Positions 51,023 through 64,000 of a DNA stretch of 64,000 nucleotides are shown in pieces. The position numbers were made by a program, and so were the translations under genes. Location: assembly GCA_018105865.1 (NCBI GenBank), contig CM030832.1:14674919-14738918 (forward strand), in the 5' to 3' direction. The notes below the pieces were generated by a model. That model ran no database searches. It had not been told where the DNA came from and worked only from the letters and a program-made list of their open reading frames with translations. How positions within the stretch are numbered: the stretch's first letter is position 1; each line of letters starts with the position of its first letter. The DNA is from Metaphire vulgaris (Eukaryota; Annelida; Clitellata; Crassiclitellata; Megascolecidae).

Positions 51023-51317
51023 CAGTGGCGTAGCCAAGCAGGGGGGTTGAGGGTTAAAATCCCTATATTGGCCGACCCAACATATTTTTTGGCGTATTCT
51101 GTGGATGGAGGCACGCCAAAATCTGGTTTAAGGTAGGGAAAAAAGAGAAAAAGAAGCACAGAATATCAATATAGTTACATGGATTGTCCGCTCATATAGC
51201 CTAGCCATATGATATAAGTGGCGACCTTTTTCTTGCTCGTCAGAATTTCTCGAGTTGGGAAGTGTTGGGGGAATGGTCGTTCGCAGCCCCCTTCGGAAAA
51301 TCCTGCGCACGCCACTG
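51023..51317. mobile_element. hAT-like MITE, CAGTGGCGTAGCC end
   Basis: Left end CAGTGGCGTAGCCAAGCAGG, right end TGCGCACGCCACTG, inside GGCGACCTTTTTCTTGCTCG. No convincing flank duplication (4 of 8). Confidence 0.55.
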
Positions 51318-51412
51318 CTATCTAGTATACTATGCACTGTGTCCGGATAAAAGGGGTCCAACTCTGTTTTCACTATGACTTTAAGAAATCGTGGCCGATT
51401 TCTATAAAAATT

Positions 51413-51522
<110 letters not shown>

Positions 51523-51729
51523 ATGCATGTTGATGTAAAGCGCTAACTGTTAATGTAACTGCATAAATTGTTAATAGAATAGAATATATAACTGATGCAA
51601 TTACAGTATAACTGATGCAGTACAGGGTGGGACGAAGAAGTAAGATGCAGCCTAAATATTTCATGTGCTGAATGCAATATTTAAAATGTAGCAGGATTGA
51701 ATATCAGTGTGAAAGGTTCCAAATTCCTA

Positions 51730-51885
51730 CCAATGTCGGGTACGGGTACGGGTAGGGTAGGGAACACAGCTTTCGGGTACGGGTCGGGTACGGGCATAGC
51801 GCTAGCGGGTACGGGTAGGGTAGGGTAAAACGTTTTTGCACGGGTACGGGTAGGGTAGGCATTTTGCTGTACCATCTCTAATATA

Positions 51886-51940
<55 letters not shown>

Positions 51941-52160
51941 TATGTGTGTGTAGCTACATATATGCATACAAAACGAACACACACACACATATATATATAA
52001 TTTATATATACATATATATAATTATATATACACACACACATATATATAGGCCTGTATATATGTTTGTGCGCATATATATATATACACATATATATAATTA
52101 TATATATACATATATATATAATTATATATATATATATACATATATATATACAGGCCTGTA
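51730..52160. repeat. GGGTA-rich stretch and (TA)n with TAGGCCTG and CACACA words
   Basis: 51738-51860 is built from GGGTACGGGTAGGGTAGG units; 51887-51939 is TA; 51980-52160 mixes ATATATATA, CACACA and two AGGCCTGTATATATG copies. Confidence 0.8.
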
Positions 52161-52256
52161 TATATGTGTGTGCAGTATATATGGAGACCTACAGTGTACA
52201 TGTGTATCTATGCATGCATGCATGTATATGAGTCGTGAGTTAGTTGTAAGCGTGTA

Positions 52257-52460
52257 AAGGTAGTCCCGTGCCCGAACGAACCTTGGTCAGGCGCTGATCT
52301 CCGTGTCCCGGCAAGCAGCGACGCCGTTGCACGAATGGATTATTCCATTAATCTAGAGTTGGTTGCCATTACTTGTTTCATCTTCGCAGCTCAGCTCTGC
52401 TACCAGTTTATCTACGCCTAAGCGATGAACGGCTTTGTTGATCGCCGGCACCACGATACA
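52257..52460 (-). mobile_element. 5S-derived SINE, 5'-truncated copy
   Basis: On the minus strand it begins at CGTGGTGCCGGCGATCAAC, runs through AACGGCGTCGCTGCTTGCC and ends GGGACTACCTTTA, matching the body of 22890-23215 but without the 5S promoter part. Confidence 0.75.
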
Positions 52461-53384
52461 CAATACACAATGTACAATAACAACAGTTAATGACCAACCT
52501 GATTCACGACAGGCGTTTATCTGTTCTTCGTTGCAAGTGGCTTCTACAATTGAAGAACAAGCGAATCCACTTTATCCTCAAAATTATCAGAATCATGGAA
52601 TAAAATAATTTAAGTAAGATCTTCTGTAAAATGTCCTTTAGTCAAACGTTAGTCAGGTCTCAGCGCCTAAATTACACGTGGGCATAGAGAACCTCAATAA
52701 GTATGGTGCCCTTTGCTGCCGTCAGCAAAAGATTTAATTGCCCAAAAATTAATTTTGTTTGCAACAATTTAAACCAGAGTGCATTTCATAGAAATGGTCT
52801 TTTAAAACTCGAAATGCAGTATTGGCAAAATGCATGCGGCTGCTTTGGAAAGCGTCATTGCGGGCTCCAATGACCTCAATTAGTCTCGAGAAACGGGAGA
52901 CGAAGAAACTTCAAACTCGGCCTTCGTGAACCGTTCGGTATAACCGATGGGACTGGCGCTTATGAACAAATGGCATTATGGCATGTGAGCTTCCGCAGTT
53001 GTACACGAAAGACAGTCATTGAGCTGTCCTATACCGTTATCGTATCAATCAACTGAAACTGCGAATAACCTATAGAAAATGTTCATTGATAATAACAGAA
53101 CAAAGTTCGCGCTTGATAAATTCACGCGCGTAGTCACGAAAACGAATTTTGTCGCTGAATATCAATGAAATATCGTCGCTGAATATCAATGAAATAACTG
53201 ATATATGACGTCATTATTACGTTGCACTGAGCACAGATAAATCGTCGTTTAAGCTATAAAGACAATTAGATATAAACCCCCATAAGACAGTTTAGGTTTA
53301 AGGTCCTACATATTATTATGAATCTCCTAAGAGCGGTCTTTCAGATGCCTTACTATGCGTGCGCTCTTACGACTTACTCTTCGC
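52461..53384. other. No gene or repeat recognised
   Basis: Unique-looking sequence without a long open frame. A 25-bp direct repeat (GTCGCTGAATATCAATGAAAT) occurs twice at about 53151 and 53174. Confidence 0.5.
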
Positions 53385-54066
53385 CAGAGGCGGTTCCACG
53401 TTGGGGATGACTAGGGATGCATCCCTCTTCCACCGGCAGGCCCTCCGAGAGAAATTCCGGGCCCTTGTGCAGAATGGTCGACGGGCCCTTGAGAAGTAAT
53501 AATTTCCTGACGACCTTTTTTTTCGCTCGTCAGCCGTTTTTATAATAAAGTTTTTGCTCGTCAGCCGTCCCGGGCCCCCTTCTGCTCGCCGGGCCCCTCT
53601 GCTGGACTGACATTTTAACCATTCTTTAGTGTTATTATTCATTTTATTGTTAATTATACGTATTCATCATCGGCCCGGGCCCCCTCCAGGCCGCCGGGCC
53701 CCTGTGCAGTTGCCCCCCTGCCCCCTCTCGGAGGGCCTGCCCACCGGCCCACCAAAAATGCGTATTCAATGGAAGATGATTGTCTAAACGGATTAGCCTT
53801 GATGTATATCCACAGATAAATGGATATATCCATAGATAATGTCATCGACAAATTCGCTTCCAGTAATAGAAAACTCGATTTTGCACTATGACTGCACAGC
53901 CAGACTAAAATGGCTTTTATACATTGCCAATTTTGAACATTATATTTCAGAAATCAAATCTACAGCTTTCTTCTAAGCCGTTCACATATAATTCCTTCGA
54001 CAATTGGCGGGATCTTCCTAGAAATTCATTGTATCCCCCCACCAAGAGTTCTTGGAACCGCAACTC
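53385..54066. mobile_element. hAT-like element interrupted by a second MITE
   Basis: Left end CAGAGGCGGTTCCACG, right end TTGGAACCGCAACTC; flanks CTCTTCGC and CTCTTCGT (7 of 8). Nested inside at 53437-53739 is a second element with its own duplication. Confidence 0.8.
53437..53739. mobile_element. Nested hAT MITE (303 bp) with perfect 15-bp ends
   Basis: Ends CAGGCCCTCCGAGAG and CTCTCGGAGGGCCTG are exact inverted repeats; flanks TCCACCGG and CCCACCGG (7 of 8). Two GCTCGTCAGCCG motifs inside. Same family as 30630-30898. Confidence 0.88.
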
Positions 54067-56110
54067 CTCTTCGTGAGCGGCATTTTCGCTATATTTGCGA
54101 TAATCTTACGCGTTAAACATTTCTCATGAGCTTACAACAAATGACCCAACGAACAAGACAACAACAATTCAGATTATACCACTGCCAAGCAGAGGGCGAT
54201 TTGTAGGGGGACAATTTTTCTCTCCACTGTCCAACTGCACCCTTCCTTCCCTCCCCACTGAGGTGGCTACTGACATCCTAGCCAGGGAAGTCAATCTTTC
54301 CAATCGCTGTGACAGGAAAATGCATTCTCCGTCGGCAGAGGGAGAAACTTTTTCGGTGCTCCGCGCAGAGCATAAATAACAAAATGAAACTCTGATGTTC
54401 GGTGGTAACTGAGGGAGAGACAATCATCTTAACCTAAAAATTATCCGAGTTGCTGATTAAACCATTAAATTTATACATCGTCATGGCCAGACATTGAAAG
54501 TGACAGGTCATCATTATTTGGTGACAGAGCAATAATTTGCCTAGCAGAACTGTGCGAAGTAGGTCCGCCGCAAGACTTGGATCAGTTCCGACAGTACAAG
54601 AACAATGTGAGAGTAATCGGAAATGTGCTTGCTTCAGTACTCAGTGGAAATAAAATTCGATGTGTTCATACGCGTTCATCTCTTTCATGAAGTCTAATAG
54701 GCCACCACCAACACTGTTCAGTGTTCAATCCTGCCTGTGCTAAAAATGGGTATGCGACGGGCGACATGCTGCCTCAGATGCACCAACTGGCCAAAAACTG
54801 ACAAGACATCTGTGTCAATTCCTGCCATGGCAACTCTGTATTAATGTCAAATGTTCGTTGCATGCTTGAATTTAACTGCAGATTTCCAATTGTTGCAACT
54901 TGCAGACGTGCTATTACATTTATGGTTTAAATAAAATGAATGGTAGGCCCCTACGTGACAATTTATAGAAATAGCCTAATATTGAAAATCAGAGCAAAGT
55001 ACGAATGCGCATTAAACCATGCATTTTTCATGCCCTTGCCCACTGCTCGCCATGTCCCCCTCCCACCACTGCTCCAGGTCACAAATCGCACCATGCATCC
55101 AAGTATCGTCTGAATCAGTTACTGAGTTTAACTGAGAATGGTGGAATTTTAATTGCTCAAATGACGCTCTGATGCCATCAATCTTGGCATTTAATTAACT
55201 CATTTAATAAGCGAATGTCATCAATTTTACGTCAAGAAATCAAAAAAATCGACCGAATAGACATTCATGGTAGCACACTTGCGAACAGACACACAGACGG
55301 ACGGACGGACGGACGGAGAGATACAGAGACAGAGAAATGGCAGACTGTTGGTCGTGTAAACAAAGGACTTTCGAGGGTGGATTGAGCTCAGAGCTAGGTC
55401 GAGTTGCAAATAAAATAAACTCCAGAGTGACTTGAGGCGAGTGCGTTCAAATTTAGATTGCGATCAAATTTAGCTGCGACTGAAGTCAAACCTTATTCGT
55501 CTCATGGAGGTCTTTAGGAGGAACTGCGAGACGAGATGGTATATAAGCACAAAACAGTAGACAAGAACTAACAGAGGAAGAATTATTACATTGTCATACA
55601 AGTATACAGCATCACAGTCAGCCCCGAAGCCACTTTAGCTGCGACCTAAACGGAAAGAAATTGGGGCAGTTGTAGCCTTTCCTTTCCCACTGCATGGTTC
55701 TAATCTACAAAGTCCTTATATACAGCAAACACAACCGCGTTTTAATACAGTCCGAATGCAAACGAAAATACAGTTTAAGAGTTAAGTTGGCTGAAAGTGG
55801 CAAAGCGCCACAGAGAAACTACGACCTACAAAGGGTGATTGCCCACACCAATCTCCGTCCAGCTTTCCAGATTATATAATATATTGTCAAAGGTACTAAT
55901 AACTGCAAGTCTGCGATATTTGAAATGATGGCTGGATTGCCTTAGCGGGACATCGTTGTCAATCTTGATTTCGAATGGTTGCAAGGCGCTTTTAATATTT
56001 TATAAAGAGGATCTAGAACTCACATCGCGTCAATAATTATCCTGAAATGAATGAGATTCTGGGAATGGATGTCACGCCCTCCACCGCCATACCGCATTCA
56101 GGAAACTGTC
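54067..56110. other. No gene recognised
   Basis: Open frames here are short and without recognisable domains. A small GGAC tetranucleotide run lies at about 55298-55316. Confidence 0.5.
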
Positions 56111-56114
56111 GCAA

Positions 56115-56245
56115 TTGGGGCGGAATATGGTAGAGTTGGTTACGCGCTGGAGCAGCAGACTGACGGAGAGGGTTCAAGCCCCGTCAGCGCCCCTAATGGC
56201 TTTCACACCGGCAGTAATGCCTTCTACGCCACTTTAAATCACGGT
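56115..56245 (+). mobile_element. tRNA-derived SINE S1
   Basis: TGGTAGAGTTGGTTACG A-box, GGGTTCAAGCCCC B-box, then GGCTTTCACACCGGCAG and CTACGCCACTTTAAATC. Confidence 0.78.
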
Positions 56246-56683
56246 ATGGTTTTTAATTTGTTCATCATCTACTGTATTGTCCAACATCTAAATTACAAAA
56301 TTTAATAGAAAACTTTGTGGATGAGCAAAACGCATGACTGCATTTCTCAATGCCACGACAGAACCTAGGTAAAACTTCTACTTCCGAGGGCGAATCCAGG
56401 CCCCAGATGGTTTAGTAATTGTGCTGAAAGCAATTAAGCTCTATATACAGACCAAACTGAAAAGAAAATATCGATACATATTTCCTTCCAGAAATTTCTC
56501 CCAACTGGCACACAATTATTGTACGCAAAACACACATAGCAACCAACAGGACCTGTGTTCGCTGTTGATTTGTGTGACATTTTACGACATCGAACGACGA
56601 TCGTAGATTTCATCAAGACCGTGTTTCATATCCCAGAAGAATACTCATTCAATCTTGATTCCAGCTGTGGACAACATATAGAA

Positions 56684-56686
<3 letters not shown>

Positions 56687-56745
<59 letters not shown>

Positions 56746-56748
56746 GTA

Positions 56749-56780
<32 letters not shown>
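56687..56780. repeat. (TA)n then (TG)n microsatellite
   Basis: TA run to about 56740 followed by TG units to about 56780. Confidence 0.95.
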
Positions 56781-57234
56781 GGCGTATATACTGTATCAGG
56801 CGTCATGTTTTGACAGCAGCATTGAAGCACTGAAGAGACGTGTGGCCACAAGAGGTGGCGAAGAGTGGGAGGTTCGGACGCAAAAGCTTGATAGCATTTG
56901 CAGAAAGAAAGCAAGATATCGACAGTTTTGATAACGCAGGATGAAAGAAGTGGAAACGATTCGTAACATTAACAGCTGCATGACAATGCGAAACAGCGGG
57001 AGTGGCAGCTGTATTGAAAATGGCATAGCCGCCATAACGGAGTCAGAACTGCGAAAATTCGTAGGATTTTGGAACGCTCGATTCTGCATGGACCATAGAC
57101 TAGAAGTAGAAAGTACTAGGTATATAAAGTATAGTATAGACCAACTCGCTTGGCTGCTCACATCGATCGCTTCAATTCTGAAATGAATGAGATTTTGAGA
57201 TTTGATGTTGCTTTAAACTCACACTTGCCCTTCC

Positions 57235-57461
57235 CAGGCCCGTCTTTACGTCTTAAAAATTGGGCACAGTGCCCGGGGCCCCGCTCATCTTAGGGGCCCC
57301 GCGCAAAAACGCGATTAAATTTTTGTTTTTTGTTTTGCTTGCCAACATTGAAAAACGTTTGGAGATGACCTTTTTGCTTGTCAACATCTGTTCTTCAGCA
57401 AGGACCACGTAGGTCGCCAGATGCCCGGGGCCTCACACAGATATGAGACGGGCCCGGCCCG
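57235..57461. mobile_element. hAT MITE (227 bp)
   Basis: Left end CAGGCCCGTCTTTACG, right region GAGACGGGCCCGG; flanks GCCCTTCC and ACCCTTCC (7 of 8). Contains GATGACCTTTTTGCTTGTC, the shared motif. Confidence 0.65.
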
Positions 57462-57477
57462 ACCCTTCCGTCTACCG

Positions 57478-57783
57478 CAGCGGTTCTCAACGACACGGGG
57501 TCGAATGACGATTTGCCAGGGGTCGCCCGAGACCATCAGAAATATGGGGTTGTCCCTTTTCTTATTATTCTACAAACTTTCCTCAGTGGTAGTTACAACG
57601 TACTACCTATATTTGTCATTCGAGGATAGACAGAGACAATTAAATAATAACGATTTGAACATTTTGATTGTCGTGCATTATTATTTTTAGCAGTTTACCT
57701 GAAAATAATTTTACCGTTTGGTCGCCACATCATGGTTAATTGAATTAAAAGGGTCGCGGCACTATAAAGGTTGAGAACCGCTG
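57478..57783. mobile_element. hAT-like element with CAGCGGTTCTCAAC ends
   Basis: Left CAGCGGTTCTCAAC and right GTTGAGAACCGCTG are perfect inverted repeats of the Charlie kind. No matching 8-bp flanks. It follows the previous element by 16 bp. Confidence 0.75.
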
Positions 57784-59697
57784 GGCAAACGACCTCTTCA
57801 TGCCTGTTTGCTGCGTTGGCGTTGGACGTTCATATCGTTGTTAGCGTATATCATTTCGTTCATTCTTTCTGATCGCATGCTGTCGACATGTAAATGTCAA
57901 TCTCTGTCTCCCACTCTCCCTCTTGCTGTGCGTTTATTGAGTTAAATTTTCCAATCCATTTTTCTCATTGCACGGAACACATGCTGTGCAAGAGCATCTG
58001 CATATATATCCACAGATTAATTAATTATTCAGCCTCAATTCCACAGATTAATTAATTATTCAGCCTCAATTCCTTAAAAGCAAAAGCTAAAACCAGTCCG
58101 ACGATGTAATGTACAACCGAAGGCAATTATGGGGTTTCTTTTGCCGCTGTGTATTTCATGCCAGTTTGTTAAATGGCACGCGATGTACTCTGTACGAGAT
58201 CAGTTTCAAATATGTCATTTTAAGTCCGGACATAACGTCGTCTTTACTTAAGTACAACAATCAAACAATTACGACAGTCTTTGAAACAGTGGATATTATA
58301 GCCACCTAGACATTGAAGAGAGTTTTTTTTTTTTTTTTGGGGGCAGAAGACATTGGGGAGGTCATACTACTTGCCAAAATGTCAAAATTTTGGGGGTGGG
58401 AAATTTCAAACGTAGGGGGTAGGGAATTCCCCAGAGAAGGCCTAGAATAAACACTGCTTTGAAAGAACCACTAAACAGGCTTAATTCTGTGATGCATGCA
58501 TTGTCAAATTCAACTGACATCGCCGGGTTCAGAACTTAATCTGTACAGCGAGTCCTTTTACTTTTATTTTGAAAAAGTGACCTCAATGCAGTCGAGTGAA
58601 AAAGCATTATACTTATACGGGCCAAGAAGGAGAGAAGAGATAACATTCTTCAAGGCCACTACACGATTACATGAAGTTTAGAATCTTATGAAGCAAAACT
58701 TTGATCGCATAAATTTAGCATGTATTATAACCTAATTATGTTCAATATTTTGATAAATATGGCTACACAAATAAAAATATTTTAACTGCTTTTGAATGCC
58801 GAGAAGCAAAAACCGATAGTGAACAAACTGTTCCAGGAAGGCGCATCCATTAACGCCTAAATGTTTTAGGCATACTTCCACGTTATTTGTACAGTATGTT
58901 TTAAAAGCCTTTACTCTATAGATCTTCTTGGCGTTCTTCTAAATGCTTTTAACGATATTGTAATAATGCATATTTTCGTGTGGTTCTGGGATGCACCTGT
59001 ATCCAATATACCTGCCCATGAGTACACCTGTGGCTATGTTTATACACATTCAAAGCATCGACATTCTTTCAGCTTTTGAGCAATCGCTAATAGAACCTTT
59101 CACCGACGTTTCACGCACAAAAAACGATGGCCTTTCGCTTTGGGGTTTGTCGCATTTTGCAAATAATATTATTGTACGTCTTACCGTTGTTTCATTGGTG
59201 AGAAGCTACGAACATATCGAGAATCGCAATTCTGATTTTTGGAATGCCTTTGAAACAATTTTCTGTTCCTGGGAGATGGCTGCAAGGAATAGACTATATA
59301 TAGCCTACGCTCACTATTTGACGCATAAGAAATTTTCAAATTTTGACGGAAATTGACGCTATAAACTTAGAACCTTGGCGGACTAAATTAGTACTTTCAA
59401 ATAGAACTGCAAAAAATCAACACACACACACACACACACACCTACCTAAATTAGGTCCTGAAATCAAAGCGCGTTCCCGTGCAGACTTCTTAAGTTCATA
59501 GCAGCCGCACTTGCGGTTGGCTTTTAGCTTCATTTAACACAGGACACGTTGCAAACCTCTATCGAGAAAATTGCCCAACGCATTCGCTTTTCAGATTCTC
59601 TTATCTCAATGGCGATCGGCGACTGTACCGGCGAAGTTCTCAATGCATACAGACCACCAACGATGCTGATCCTAACCTGTCCATACGGTACCCTGCC
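57784..59697. other. No gene recognised
   Basis: A 34-bp tandem duplication (CACAGATTAATTAATTATTC) at 58009-58075 and a right-end fragment of the 59698 MITE family near 58456 are the only structures seen. A 121-codon frame at 58991-59356 shows no domain. Confidence 0.5.
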
Positions 59698-59895
59698 CAG
59701 GGTTTAATCTAGGCCGTTTCCGGAGGGAAATTGCCCTATTTTCCCCCCGGAAATTTCAAATTCCCCTTCCGGAAATTTTGGCATTCTGCATCAACTAACA
59801 GCAGCCTCCGAGCAGAATTCCTCCCGGCTTTGTCAGTTCCCCTCCCCAGCTTTGTCAGTTTCCTCCCGGAGTCCAGGAGTCTAGATTAAACACTG
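59698..59895. mobile_element. hAT MITE (198 bp) with perfect duplication ACCCTGCC
   Basis: Ends CAGGGTTTAATCTAG and CTAGATTAAACACTG; ACCCTGCC on both sides. The inside is rich in TTCCCC/CCGGAAATT. Confidence 0.9.
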
Positions 59896-59995
59896 ACCCT
59901 GCCTTTTCGACCATCGACACAACTCGATTTCCGATCTTAAAGCAGATTCAGAAGCTAAAACAGCTAAAACGCGTTCATTCACATTATAGATTTGA

Positions 59996-60000
<5 letters not shown>

Positions 60001-60056
<56 letters not shown>
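60001..60056. repeat. (GA)n microsatellite
   Basis: Pure GA run of 56 bp. The stretch 60057-61740 shows no gene; a CT-rich run lies at 61048-61135. Confidence 0.95.
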
Positions 60057-60058
<2 letters not shown>

Positions 60059-61739
60059 ATGCGTGCTGTGGGAATAGTTATCTCAGACGTAGGTCATGTA
60101 ATCGCACTGTATTATGACGACTTCAAACTCATAATATAATATTTTAACGATATATTCACAGAAAAGATGTCATGATGCATTCTCAGCAGTCGAATTGGAA
60201 GCTTCTTTCTACTTTTGGACGTTCTGTTGGCGAATCAGAATCCAACCATCTCTACTTTTACTTGGATTCTACTGAAAGCTGACAGTAGTCATTTTAATTA
60301 TTTTAATAATATTAGTTTCATTGTATATTTAAAGGCAAAGTGTTTTCATTTGATAATCAAAGTGAATTGGTCTTTAATATCTCTGCCAACTGTAGACGGA
60401 AGTTTCTGTAATTTGGCAGGCCTACGCATTTGCTGAGGGTGCATCTATTTGCGTCAGATAAAAGCAAACTGCGAGTGGATAACAATGCATCGCTGTTCTT
60501 CTGATGATACACCGAAGAAGACCGTAGTCACAATAAAGGCGCATTCAAAAGATCAATCATGAATTTCTCTCGAGAAATCCGTCGCTTTAGTTTAGCCATG
60601 CCTCTTCGATGGACTTTGGATTTCCTCATTCGAAACTTCCTCAGACATTATCCCCGACTTTACCTTCTGGAACTGATACAGTGTCTAAAACCGTAGAGTA
60701 AATTAATTCATTTGTATCCACTACGATTGTCCATTGTCAGTTGACCGCCTGACTCCGTGGTCAGAAGTTCGTTTGCGCAATTGCACACAATTAACAATAA
60801 TGAGAATTCACCGAATGCAAGATCCAGATCCGATCCCGGTCTAAGATCCATCATTCGGTTGGATCCGGAAGCGAACTGTGACCGAAGCTCGAGTCCGGAT
60901 CAGAATAAGCGCAAGCAATTATTACGGTATGCACGCGTCTAAGTAAACGTCTTCCCGAACCAATCTACGTTGACGGCGAATCTAACTGCTCAAAGATAAC
61001 CATTCATGGACTTAGTAAATAAAACGCCTGCGAGTCCTCCTTTGACAATGTCTCTCTCCCTTTCTCCCCCTCTTTCTCCCTGTCCTCTCTCCCTGTCTGT
61101 ATCTCCCCTGTCTGTCTCTGTCTCTCTGTCTCATTTGGAAATCCACTTAACTTCGTTCCCAAGTAGACTTATAATAAATTAGCATAGGCGATGGGTGACG
61201 TATTCGGATGGCGGTTAATAACACCCGGCAGACGACGTAAAGTTAACAACTGCAGGCGGAGAAAGGCTAAGGCAGCTGGATGAGCACGTTCGATCGTTTG
61301 TACGCGCAAGAAGTTTGCACATATTATTTTTCGTAGGCCTACATATTAAACACTGTCCGCTTAAAAAGGCCTTTCGGTATATCGTGAAACGACTTAATAA
61401 GGTGTCTTACGTTTGTCTGAAAAGTTCGCGTGAACGAAATGTTTCTTATATACGATATTGTTTGAATTCGCAAACTTTTGTCAAACTTGAAGTCTGAAAA
61501 CGAAATGTCCTCATCCGGACTCCGTAGTTGCTGCGTTAGTAAAGTCATCAGTAGACAAAAGAACCCAGGCAAAGGAACGCAAACGAGTGGAAATATCACA
61601 CAGGCTCGCTAAATTAGCCTTCTAAGCCACTGAAATCTATAATATTTAAGATCCTAAAGTACTTTCTAATAGGAGATATTAAATAAATATGTTTTAAGGT
61701 TCTGAACAGTTCAGGAGATGTCACCCTAGTCACGTCCGC

Positions 61740-62360
61740 CGGCAGGGAGTTCAAGCGTTCTGATTGGTTGACTGTTGGTACCAATTGAGAACGGGTTTAG
61801 CTGCGAGCGCCGATCGTTTAGTCGGGGGCAGAAAGGGTCATTTAACGTCGTAAACCAGATGCGTTTGGTGGGCGAGCGTTGACTACATGCTCATTCCACC
61901 TAGCGCCGAAGATCAGAGGCGGTTTACCATCTGAAGACCGTTTAGCTGGCTGACAGGAAGTCCGAGTAAGTCGCGATGCGTCGTGATAGCGAGCGTTGAC
62001 GTCCGGTAATGGCAGGTAGACGGTTTAGACCGTTTAGTGATAGTAACGTCGCGATGCGTTGTTTGGACGATGTTCGAACGACGACGTTGGAACAATGTCT
62101 ACATGGTAAAAATTATTCGAGATAGAATCGTAGTAACCAGGTAACTCAGTCTTTGCTGGACGGTTTAGTCGATTCATTGCAGCGTCAGGACCGTAGTCGG
62201 GCTGGGCGTGACCTGACGACGTTGCGTGTGGTAAGCCCACAATTGTTCGTAGAACCGGTTTAGGACGAACAGTAGTCGAGTCATTGCAGCGTCAGAGGGC
62301 TGGGCGTGCGACGACGTTGCAAACCGATTGGTATCTGGCTGTTCGCAGCCTCGAAGGTAG
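61740..62360. mobile_element. Helitron-like segment related to 37161-37683
   Basis: Shares TTCAAGCGTTCTGATTGGTT and several ATTGCAGCGTCAG words with the element at 37161. Multiple CGGTTTAG units add a second repeat type. Termini were not found. Confidence 0.45.
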
Positions 62361-62716
62361 TTGCGCAACTTTATTTAAGCCATACATTTTAACGCGACGA
62401 ACAAAAATGTCGTGGTACAGCGTATCAAATGGCAGAGAGGTCCAGTTGCGTGATTTTAACGACCATAGCGATCCATCAACAATATTATTGTAAATACGCA
62501 GAGCTGTTTTGGCTTCCGGTGGCGATCTTTAGGCATTGTTTGACGTGAATTCAAGTTGATTATTGACCATTCCAGCAGCTTTGACAAGATAGGAAGATTA
62601 GAGACTGGATTAGTATTATCTTGATTGCGACTTGGAAGCGAGGTGCGGGTATACGACCGCATGCGAGCATCTTTGGAAATTCACCCTTCTCAAAGACGTC
62701 GACAAAGAGTCGTGAG

Positions 62717-62768
62717 AATTATTATTAGCGTATTATTATTATTATTTTATTATTATTATTATTATTGG

Positions 62769-62801
<33 letters not shown>

Positions 62802-62944
62802 GATTATTATTATTATAGACGTCGGTTTCAATGTTCCAGAGGAACGACAGGACCAGGTCTAATGTCTGAAGTAAGTCTGTTATTATTATTATTACGTTCT
62901 TTATTATTATTATTATTATTTTATTATTATTATTATTATTATTC

Positions 62945-62987
<43 letters not shown>

Positions 62988-63000
62988 CATCATCGTATTT
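62717..63000. repeat. Long (TTA)n arrays, interrupted
   Basis: Several TTA blocks with short interruptions and about 65 bp of unique sequence at 62815-62880. The remainder to 64000 is AT-rich and shows no gene; a frame at 63001-63258 has no recognisable domain. Confidence 0.9.
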
Positions 63001-64000
63001 GTGACCATAAATTCCCAGTGTCTCCTCTACTGTAAGCTTAGAGCTCTGCGCCAACGGTATCGACGTCTTCCTGGCCTCAGCCCGTTCCTCCTAGACTTGG
63101 TGACCAGATTGCTGAAGAATGAGCTGACTGGTTCTCCATCCGACCCTGATCGCTCCCGGTCTTCTCTTCTGGTTTCGCGACGACTGCAATTTCGTAAAAT
63201 AACACTCAATCGATTCGTTCGTCTTTCGATCGGAGACGTCTGTTTTGCATTGAAGTAACCGAGTAACAAGCGGCACCTTGGCGCCCATAGAACATGGGTT
63301 TTCAATTATTTTTAAGCCCTGCACCCTAAATTTTTTTCATAATGTCTCAGCAGTCGACAGGGGCTTAGGCGGTGACGGCTAGTGCTTAATTTTAGACTTT
63401 TAGAAATTTAGATTTTAGAGTCTCAGGTATAAGCCTTAAGCCGGAGGAGGCCATCGGGATCGACCAATGAATAAACCTTCTTAATAAAATTAAACTGAAA
63501 TATGAATTACAGTCAATATGATTAAAACAAATGTGTATAATACATTTTTATCAATATACTATATTATACTAATATACTTGAATATAGCTACCAAAATGAA
63601 GCTTATGAAATAAATTATTACAGCTAATTACAAGTTTATAAACCCTATTATTATTAAAATGATTTTATTTCCGTGCGCGAAATGTCTTTAAAAGAAATTA
63701 ATGTTAAAGTTATTAGCCATTTTTATTATTAATTACTCATTTGTTCTTGTTTGTTTATTATTATTTTTATTATTATTACTTTGTTGCTGATTGCAATTAT
63801 TATGTCATTATTGCATCCAAGCGATTTCTGGATTTTGTTTTGATTGACAGAAGAATATTAAATCCGGACTATTATAAGTATGTTGTTGCAAATGGGGTTA
63901 TTACAGTTATTATTTTTATTATTTTTGAAAACATGTTATTTGCTGAACACCAATATTGTTCTAAACTTGTAGTATCAAACTGCATTTCAAGGACACGATT

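Noticed and set aside
56796..57186. Overlapping 121- and 81-codon frames
   Set aside because: No recognisable domain and no splice context; treated as chance.
58991..59356. 121-codon plus-strand frame
   Set aside because: No domain, no repeat relation, no codon evidence beyond openness.

Overview
This is eukaryotic, metazoan DNA. The genes are split by introns with GT-AG junctions, and the proteins match animal families (otubain, heparanase, SMIM7, a kelch ectodomain protein, and possibly a Shisa-like protein). Most of the window is transposon and microsatellite DNA. Abundant hAT-type MITEs, tRNA- and 5S-derived SINEs, degenerate LINEs and frequent TAGGCCTA words suggest an aquatic, probably marine, invertebrate; I cannot name the phylum. 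No virus, bacterial operon, rRNA operon or CRISPR array is visible.

Layout. 0.1-11.2 kb, minus strand: a complete otubain (OTUB1-type deubiquitinase) gene in 8 coding exons, with introns full of transposons. 13.4-14.8 kb, minus strand: the 3' exon of a kelch-repeat single-pass membrane protein. 15-22 kb: repeats, including a textbook hAT element, a LINE end, a composite hAT element, a cluster of palindromes, tRNA-SINEs and a calmodulin-derived pseudogene. 22.1-34.2 kb, plus strand: a complete heparanase-family (GH79) gene in 10 coding exons with both catalytic glutamates; one intron appears to be GC-AG. 36.5-38.9 kb, minus strand: a complete four-exon SMIM7 gene, each exon very short, with a Helitron-like insertion in its last intron. 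39-44.5 kb: nested DNA transposons, telomere-like repeats, long microsatellites and a 1.34-kb hAT relic. 45.3-50.9 kb, minus strand: a GC-richer stretch with three phase-compatible exons that I read as a candidate Shisa-like membrane protein. 51-64 kb: mostly repeats, MITEs, a second 5S-SINE, a second Helitron-like segment and long TTA arrays; no gene recognised.

The genes do not form a pathway: otubain edits ubiquitin in the cytosol, heparanase cuts heparan sulfate, SMIM7 is a small membrane protein, and the kelch and Shisa-like products are membrane proteins. The most distinctive content is the transposon landscape: about a dozen and a half TIR elements can be delimited to the base by their target-site duplications, several are nested, and many with different ends share one short internal motif.
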